Source: Candidatus Obscuribacterales bacterium (GTDB taxonomy: Bacteria > Cyanobacteriota > Vampirovibrionia > Obscuribacterales > Obscuribacteraceae). From it: a stretch of 64,000 nt of DNA. A model generated the notes under the pieces. It was not told where the DNA came from and searched no databases. It saw only the letters and a list, made by a program, of their open reading frames with translations. Of this stretch, positions 59,456-64,000 are shown one piece after another (position 1 is the stretch's first letter; each line of letters opens with the position of its first letter). The stretch spans positions 62,001 to 126,000 of the forward strand of contig JAIETF010000030.1 in assembly GCA_019745415.1 (NCBI GenBank). Reading direction: 5' to 3'. Both the position numbers and the translations under genes were made by a program.

Positions 59456-62068
59456 CTATGGTCTTTCGCGCGGGGCATAGGCGCCCTTAAAGAGTTCGAC
59501 TATTTCGGGTGCAAGTGTATAGCGTGGGTTGGAGCGAACGCTCATATCATTGAAGGCAGTCTCCACCAACTCCGGCAAAGCAGCCATATACTCTTCCAGC
59601 GGTATGCCCAACTCGCCAACCGATAGGGGCTGACCAGCCAATCGACCTAAATCGTAAACAGCCCGGCGCAGAGCCAAGATATAGCCGGCATATGGTGCGG
59701 CACCCTCAACGGCTTCTTCTTTCAGACCAACAAACTGAGCGGCCCTGGCATACTTACGATCAGCCACCCAAAGGGGATAACAGGGAATGGAAACAAACTT
59801 GGAAGGAACCTGCGAATTGTATTCGATGGTGGACATGAGGAAAACCCCATTGGCCCGCCCGTGCGGTATGTTGAAACGAGCGCCTAGAGCATGAGCCAGA
59901 GCATGATTGACACCAACAGAAGCGTTGCCGATGGCCATTCCGGCTAGAGTGGCGGCATTATGCAGCTTATGGCGGAAGAGGATGCTGGAGGGATTCTTGA
60001 GAGTAGCAGGCAAAGCCTCAAAAATAAGGCGGAGCGCTTCTAAGGCTAGACCATCCGTATAGTCGGAAGAGAATGTGGAAACCAGAGACTCAAGAGCATG
60101 GGTCAGAGCATCGAATGCGGTATCACTAGTGATATCACGAGGCAAACTCTTGGTGAACTGAGCATCAATGATCGCCACATCAGGCAGCATACATTCGTCA
60201 ATCATCGAAACTTTGCGATAGCCGTCTTTCAAAACGGCAAAAGGCGTCACTTCAGAGCCGGTCCCCGAGGTAGTGGGAATCGCCACCAACTGGGTCTTCA
60301 TTACTGAGGGAAACTCGACCATCCGGTGGTGGAAGTCGAGGAAATTGACCGCCAGTTCTTTGACATCGAGCTCGGGATAATCGTAGAAAAGGCGAATGAT
60401 CTTGGCAGCATCAAGTACCGAACCACCACCAAGCGCGATGATAGCGTCAGGCTTGCTAAATCGCATCGCCTGAACAGCTTTCTGAATTGTAGAGAAATCA
60501 GGCTCTGTGCCGATATCGGTGAAAGCATCGGAATGGCAGCCCGCTGGTAGATTCTCGGTGACCATGGCAAGATGCCCGCGCCTTGATGCTGAACGGCTGG
60601 TGATAATAAAGGCGTTCTTGCATTTGAGGCTCTTCAGGTGCTCGATTGAGCCAGGATTGCTATAGATATTTTTTGTCGTCTGGAAACTAATCAAATAGTT
60701 CTTGCGCCGAGGCACACGCTTGTAGTTGATTAGGTTTTTGATGCCGACGTTGTCGGTGGTGATGTTGCCGCCGCCAGTGCCGCAGCCGAAACTCAAAGTA
60801 GTGTTGAGATGGTTGTAGACACCGCCCAGTCCGCCTATAGAAGAGGGTGAATTGACGATAATTCTGCCGGCGTTAATGGCATCGGCAAAGCGCTCAATTA
60901 CTGCATCATCTTCCGAAAAAATTCCAGCAGTATGACCGGTCCCACCGCCATAGTTGATATCGAGAGAACGGTTTATGCCCTCTTCCACCGAATCAACCAT
61001 GACATAACCCAGCACCGGCATAAGTTTTTCGACAGCCAGTCGGTGCTGTCTCAGCTCGCCCTTGAGAGGACAGAGGATCATCTTGACATGACGGTCAACC
61101 TTGATACCGGATTGTTCCAATATGAGATTAGCGGGTTGACCGACCAGGCGATAGTTCATACCGCCGGTGCGGGCATCAATGACTGCATCGGCCACCTTCT
61201 CTACTTCTTCTTCGTTGCAGATATAGCAACCGCAACGTCTAAACTCTTCAATCAGTTCGTCGCCAATCTCGCGGTCGATAATCAGAGTTTGTTCAGATGG
61301 ACATTCGGTGCCGTTGTCGAAAGTCTTGGAAATGATGATTTCCATAGCCGCAGAAGGCACATTGCAAGATTTGTGGACATAGACCGGAGTGTTCCCGGCG
61401 CCCACACCCAAAGCCGGTTTTCCGGAGCTATAGGCTGCCTTAACCATCTGAGTGCCGCCGGTGGCGAAGATCAAATCCACTTCCGGATGACTAAAGAGTA
61501 TTTCGGACAAGCGTCTCAAGCGCGAAGACTTATCTACCCAGCTGATGAAACCTTTAGGGGCACCAGCTTCTAAAGCCGCTTCATAGAGCAGTTTAGCCGC
61601 CAAATTAGAAGATTCCGCTGCCATCAAATGCGGTGAAAAGATGATCGAGTTTCTAGTTTTGGCACAACAAATGCTTTTGAAGATAACCGTAGAAGTAGGG
61701 TTGGTAACTGGCGCCAGACCGAGAATTACGCCGATTGGCTCAGCCACTTCTACCATATTCAGTTCGGGCAATTCATTTATGACGCCCACAGTGCGCTTGT
61801 TTCTAATCTGAGCATACAAAAACTCGGAAGCGACAAGATTTTTGAGAACTTTGTCTTCTGTCACGCCCATGCGGGTTTCTTCATGGGCCATTTTGGCCAG
61901 ACGGGGAGCGTTCTCGATGGCGCAAGTGGTCATTGCTTTTACAATGGCATCGACTTGTTCTTGCGAATATTGACTAAAGACAGCGGCGGCAAGCCGAGCC
62001 TGCCTGGTGAGGCTCTGAGCCCTCTCGGTCAAAATCAGTTCCAATTCTTCTTTGGTTGTCGCTGCCAT
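59456..62068 (-). CDS. adhE: Bifunctional aldehyde/alcohol dehydrogenase (acetaldehyde-CoA and ethanol)
   Basis: 870 aa, the normal length. The N-terminal acetylating aldehyde dehydrogenase domain (about 1-440) has NAD site VGAGNTPVYV and catalytic Cys256 in FDNGTECPSEQTLI. The C-terminal iron-dependent alcohol dehydrogenase domain (about 450-870) has GGGSVLDAAKII, the metal ligands in DALTHALESLVS and HALAHALGARFNIPHGRANG. Reduces acetyl-CoA to ethanol with two NADH during fermentation, and forms spirosomes in other bacteria. It is the first gene of the minus-strand series running down to sfsA. Confidence 0.97.
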   Translation of the reverse strand: MAATTKEELELILTERAQSLTRQARLAAAVFSQYSQEQVDAIVKAMTTCAIENAPRLAKMAHEETRMGVTEDKVLKNLVASEFLYAQIRNKRTVGVINELPELNMVEVAEPIGVILGLAPVTNPTSTVIFKSICCAKTRNSIIFSPHLMAAESSNLAAKLLYEAALEAGAPKGFISWVDKSSRLRRLSEILFSHPEVDLIFATGGTQMVKAAYSSGKPALGVGAGNTPVYVHKSCNVPSAAMEIIISKTFDNGTECPSEQTLIIDREIGDELIEEFRRCGCYICNEEEVEKVADAVIDARTGGMNYRLVGQPANLILEQSGIKVDRHVKMILCPLKGELRQHRLAVEKLMPVLGYVMVDSVEEGINRSLDINYGGGTGHTAGIFSEDDAVIERFADAINAGRIIVNSPSSIGGLGGVYNHLNTTLSFGCGTGGGNITTDNVGIKNLINYKRVPRRKNYLISFQTTKNIYSNPGSIEHLKSLKCKNAFIITSRSASRRGHLAMVTENLPAGCHSDAFTDIGTEPDFSTIQKAVQAMRFSKPDAIIALGGGSVLDAAKIIRLFYDYPELDVKELAVNFLDFHHRMVEFPSVMKTQLVAIPTTSGTGSEVTPFAVLKDGYRKVSMIDECMLPDVAIIDAQFTKSLPRDITSDTAFDALTHALESLVSTFSSDYTDGLALEALRLIFEALPATLKNPSSILFRHKLHNAATLAGMAIGNASVGVNHALAHALGARFNIPHGRANGVFLMSTIEYNSQVPSKFVSIPCYPLWVADRKYARAAQFVGLKEEAVEGAAPYAGYILALRRAVYDLGRLAGQPLSVGELGIPLEEYMAALPELVETAFNDMSVRSNPRYTLAPEIVELFKGAYAPRERP

Positions 62069-62434
62069 TGTCTTACGCTCGATTTAGTGAGAACACTCGA
62101 ATTGATCAAGTGGTTTAAGTCTGAGTTGCGCCAGCGATGCCGCTAGAGCCACCGGCTGTTTGGAAGTTTTCAAAGCTTCCCAAATTGAGCACCGGCCTCG
62201 AGACATGCATCGTCACTATGCAATTATCAAGTGTAGGGCAACTTCCTATATGGAATATAGATTTTTGCAATCTTTAAAAAAAACCAATTCACAAACCCAG
62301 CGCCTCGACAAGAGGAAAGAGACGGCTAGGGTGGGGAATCTACGAGAAAAACCGGGTAGAGGCGGCAAAACCACCATTGCATGTCAAGATATAGATCATA
62401 GAATAATCTGCATGGTCCATAAGAAGAGGCGCTT
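62069..62434. other. Intergenic region with adhE promoter area
   Basis: 366 bp between adhE and the right-edge TPR gene. A plus-strand reading frame of 103 codons (62160-62471) shows no family or signal and overlaps the TPR gene start; it is not accepted as a gene. Small AAAAAA run at 62277-62282. No clear promoter, hairpin or repeat was recognised. Confidence 0.3.
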
Positions 62435-64000
62435 ATGGATGAAACTGGCATATTGCGGGAGCCGCCATTAATGAAAGAGCACGGAAGAAGGTCGGTCAAC
62501 TTCACCCCAAAGGTGCATCAGTCGGCAGAAGTTTCACCTTCGGGAAGATTAATCGGTCCACGTTCAATGTCCATGTGGCTGTCGCTATCTATGTCACTGG
62601 CGTTTTGTCTCGGCACCGAGCCGCCCGCCCAGGCAGCCAGAAAAGCTGTTAAAACCTACGACTATACCAGTGATGAAACCGGCAAACCCAGAGAGCAAAT
62701 TTATCGCAAGCGGGTAATCGTTGCTCCAACCGGCCATGAAGTACCAAGACGTATCGACTATCAAGGCATCACCACTAGAGACAGTCTGCTCTTGCCGAAT
62801 CACCTGCCCAACCAGGCCTTCGGCCAGTTCGACTCAAGTGCCGCTAACAGATCACGGGACGGCATCACGCCGCCGCCGCCGCCGGTCAAGACCTCGCTCC
62901 TACCTAAGAGCATTGCGCCGCTTCCCCAAGCCGAGACTGCCGAAGCTCACAAAATGGCGATTTCGCCGCGCAGTACGGTACAAGACCACGTCAAACTCAC
63001 CAATGCTCGCCTTTTGCAGATCAAAACCGAAGCCCAAACACTCTTCAAACACGGCAAAATGGCTGAAGCACAGGCATTATTGGAAAAATATGTCGCTGAA
63101 TATCCCAAAGAAAGCTCCCTCAAAGCCGAACTATCTAAAGTCTCGCTCGGTAGAGCTAAAGCCCATGCACAAAAAGGCGACCACGCTCAAGCAGCTAAGC
63201 ACGCCCGCCTAGCTGTTAGCCATGCCGACACAGTTTCGCCCGAATTGTCACAGGCGGCAGGACAAGCTTTAGACAACAGCATAGCCAAACTAGGTGTCGA
63301 TCCTAAGAACGCAGCCCAGAGAAGCACTCTCGGCGACAAACTCAGTGCTCAGAATCGACACATGGAAGCTGCCGTAGAGTATAAAGTGGCTGCCAGACTA
63401 GCCCCCAGCGAAGCCGCCCATATCAAGACCGGGGACGCCTCCATCAAAGCCGGCAACTTGCCCCAGGCTAGAACTGCCTACCAGAGCGCCCTAGAACTCA
63501 ATCCCGATTCTTCAGCGGCCCTGAGAAAACTAGGTGTGGCGCTCTATCATATGCATGACTATGCCGGAGCCAGTGCAGACCTAACCAGAGCTTTGGTGAT
63601 CAATCCCAATGATGGCGAAGCGGCAAGCAATCTCATCAATCTTTGGAAAGAGCAGGTGCATTCCCGTCCTTCCGACCCGAACAGCCACTTAGGGATGGCC
63701 CGAGCCTACCAAGTGGCAGGCGACCTGAGCGCGGCTCATCAAGAGTACAAGAAAGTTGTGCAACTCAATCCCAATCATCCGCATTTGCCGGCGGCACGCC
63801 AGTCTTTCAAATATGCCCTGGCCAAGCAAGAGGCTGGGAAAGCCTTTCAAGAAGCTCACAATCTAGAAGCTCGCGGCAACCTGACCAGCGCCTATCTAAA
63901 GGCCACCGATGCTGTGGGACTCATGCCTTCAGAGAAATCGTATCAAGATTATCGCGGTTCTTTGGCAGAGAAACTGCGGGCGCAAGGACAGCTCTTGCCG
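62435..64000 (+). CDS. Exported TPR-repeat protein, partial at right edge
   Basis: Open to the window end, about 520 residues so far. The N-terminal signal peptide (MSMWLSLSMSLAFCLGTEPP, cleavage around AQAARK) is preceded by about 40 polar residues. A Pro-rich linker PPPPPVKTS (about 145-155) is next. TPR units follow from about 195: AQTLFKHGKMAEAQALLEKY, EAAYQVAARLAPSEAAH-like helices, LKAGNLPQARTAYQSALELN, AGASADLTRALVINPNDGEA, DLSAAHQEYKKVVQLNPNHP. ATG at 62435 has AGAAGAGG 5 nt upstream; ATG at 62471 is the alternative. Probably an outer-envelope scaffold. Confidence 0.82.
   Translation, partial: MDETGILREPPLMKEHGRRSVNFTPKVHQSAEVSPSGRLIGPRSMSMWLSLSMSLAFCLGTEPPAQAARKAVKTYDYTSDETGKPREQIYRKRVIVAPTGHEVPRRIDYQGITTRDSLLLPNHLPNQAFGQFDSSAANRSRDGITPPPPPVKTSLLPKSIAPLPQAETAEAHKMAISPRSTVQDHVKLTNARLLQIKTEAQTLFKHGKMAEAQALLEKYVAEYPKESSLKAELSKVSLGRAKAHAQKGDHAQAAKHARLAVSHADTVSPELSQAAGQALDNSIAKLGVDPKNAAQRSTLGDKLSAQNRHMEAAVEYKVAARLAPSEAAHIKTGDASIKAGNLPQARTAYQSALELNPDSSAALRKLGVALYHMHDYAGASADLTRALVINPNDGEAASNLINLWKEQVHSRPSDPNSHLGMARAYQVAGDLSAAHQEYKKVVQLNPNHPHLPAARQSFKYALAKQEAGKAFQEAHNLEARGNLTSAYLKATDAVGLMPSEKSYQDYRGSLAEKLRAQGQLLP

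Noticed and set aside
62160..62471. 103-codon plus-strand frame upstream of the right-edge TPR gene
   Set aside because: No recognisable composition, motif or Shine-Dalgarno; overlaps the TPR gene start.

Overview
The window reads as a chromosome segment from a diderm (Gram-negative type) heterotroph related to Cyanobacteria, most likely a non-photosynthetic sister lineage (Melainabacteria/Vampirovibrionia, perhaps Obscuribacter-like). This is inference. The support is a cyanobacteria-style Ski2-like RNA helicase, a SigF-type sigma factor facing a HAMP-PAS histidine kinase, CoaD coupled to a coiled-coil protein, many secreted TPR proteins, an RND/TolC efflux set and an MlaC-like protein, with no photosynthesis gene. 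AdhE, glycogen phosphorylase and citrate synthase fit a sugar-storing, facultatively fermentative metabolism. No insertion sequence, integrase, CRISPR array or rRNA was seen.

Layout. 1-6 kb: helicase (cut by the left edge), tRNA-Pro(GGG), a small unknown gene, the sigma factor and the divergent kinase. 6-15 kb: coaD and its coupled partner, closed by a strong terminator, then a membrane/spermidine-synthase-like fusion, an AbiEi/DUF6088-like protein and two TPR proteins. 15-21.2 kb: a TolC-RND-adaptor efflux operon on the minus strand. 21.3-26 kb: secreted, TPR and membrane proteins of unknown role and a leucine-rich-variant repeat protein. 26.2-29.4 kb: three Hsp20 genes, the third with an export signal, then an unknown protein and a Rieske oxygenase. 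29.5-34 kb: glycogen phosphorylase convergent with a Sel1-repeat protein and an exported formylglycine-generating enzyme. 34-40 kb: membrane and LRR-like unknowns, an exported esterase-like hydrolase, and a TetR/aldo-keto reductase pair with a clear operator over its promoter.

40-49.3 kb is the most accessory-looking stretch. It holds low-complexity and repeat-bearing proteins, a transglycosylase-like protein without a signal peptide, a small convergent partner, an overlapping MerR/vWA pair, and a membrane-anchored serine beta-lactamase-fold protein with tandem repeats in gene and promoter. 49.5-52 kb: SpoIIM-like and DUF4240 proteins, translationally coupled, with a divergent RDD membrane protein. 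52-56 kb: citrate synthase, an apparently orphan N6-adenine DNA methyltransferase and SfsA. 56-62 kb: a minus-strand series adhE, STAS, ABC ATPase, ABC-2 permease, MlaC-like, sfsA. The right edge cuts another exported TPR protein.

The strongest leads are the STAS/ABC-2/MlaC-like mixed transport cluster, the exported third Hsp20 and a possible RNA-thermometer leader on the first, an exported FGE with both copper-binding cysteines but no sulfatase nearby, a Thr-Lys repeat tail lying in frame just behind a stop codon, and a gene whose reading frame starts well upstream of any ATG/GTG/TTG codon.
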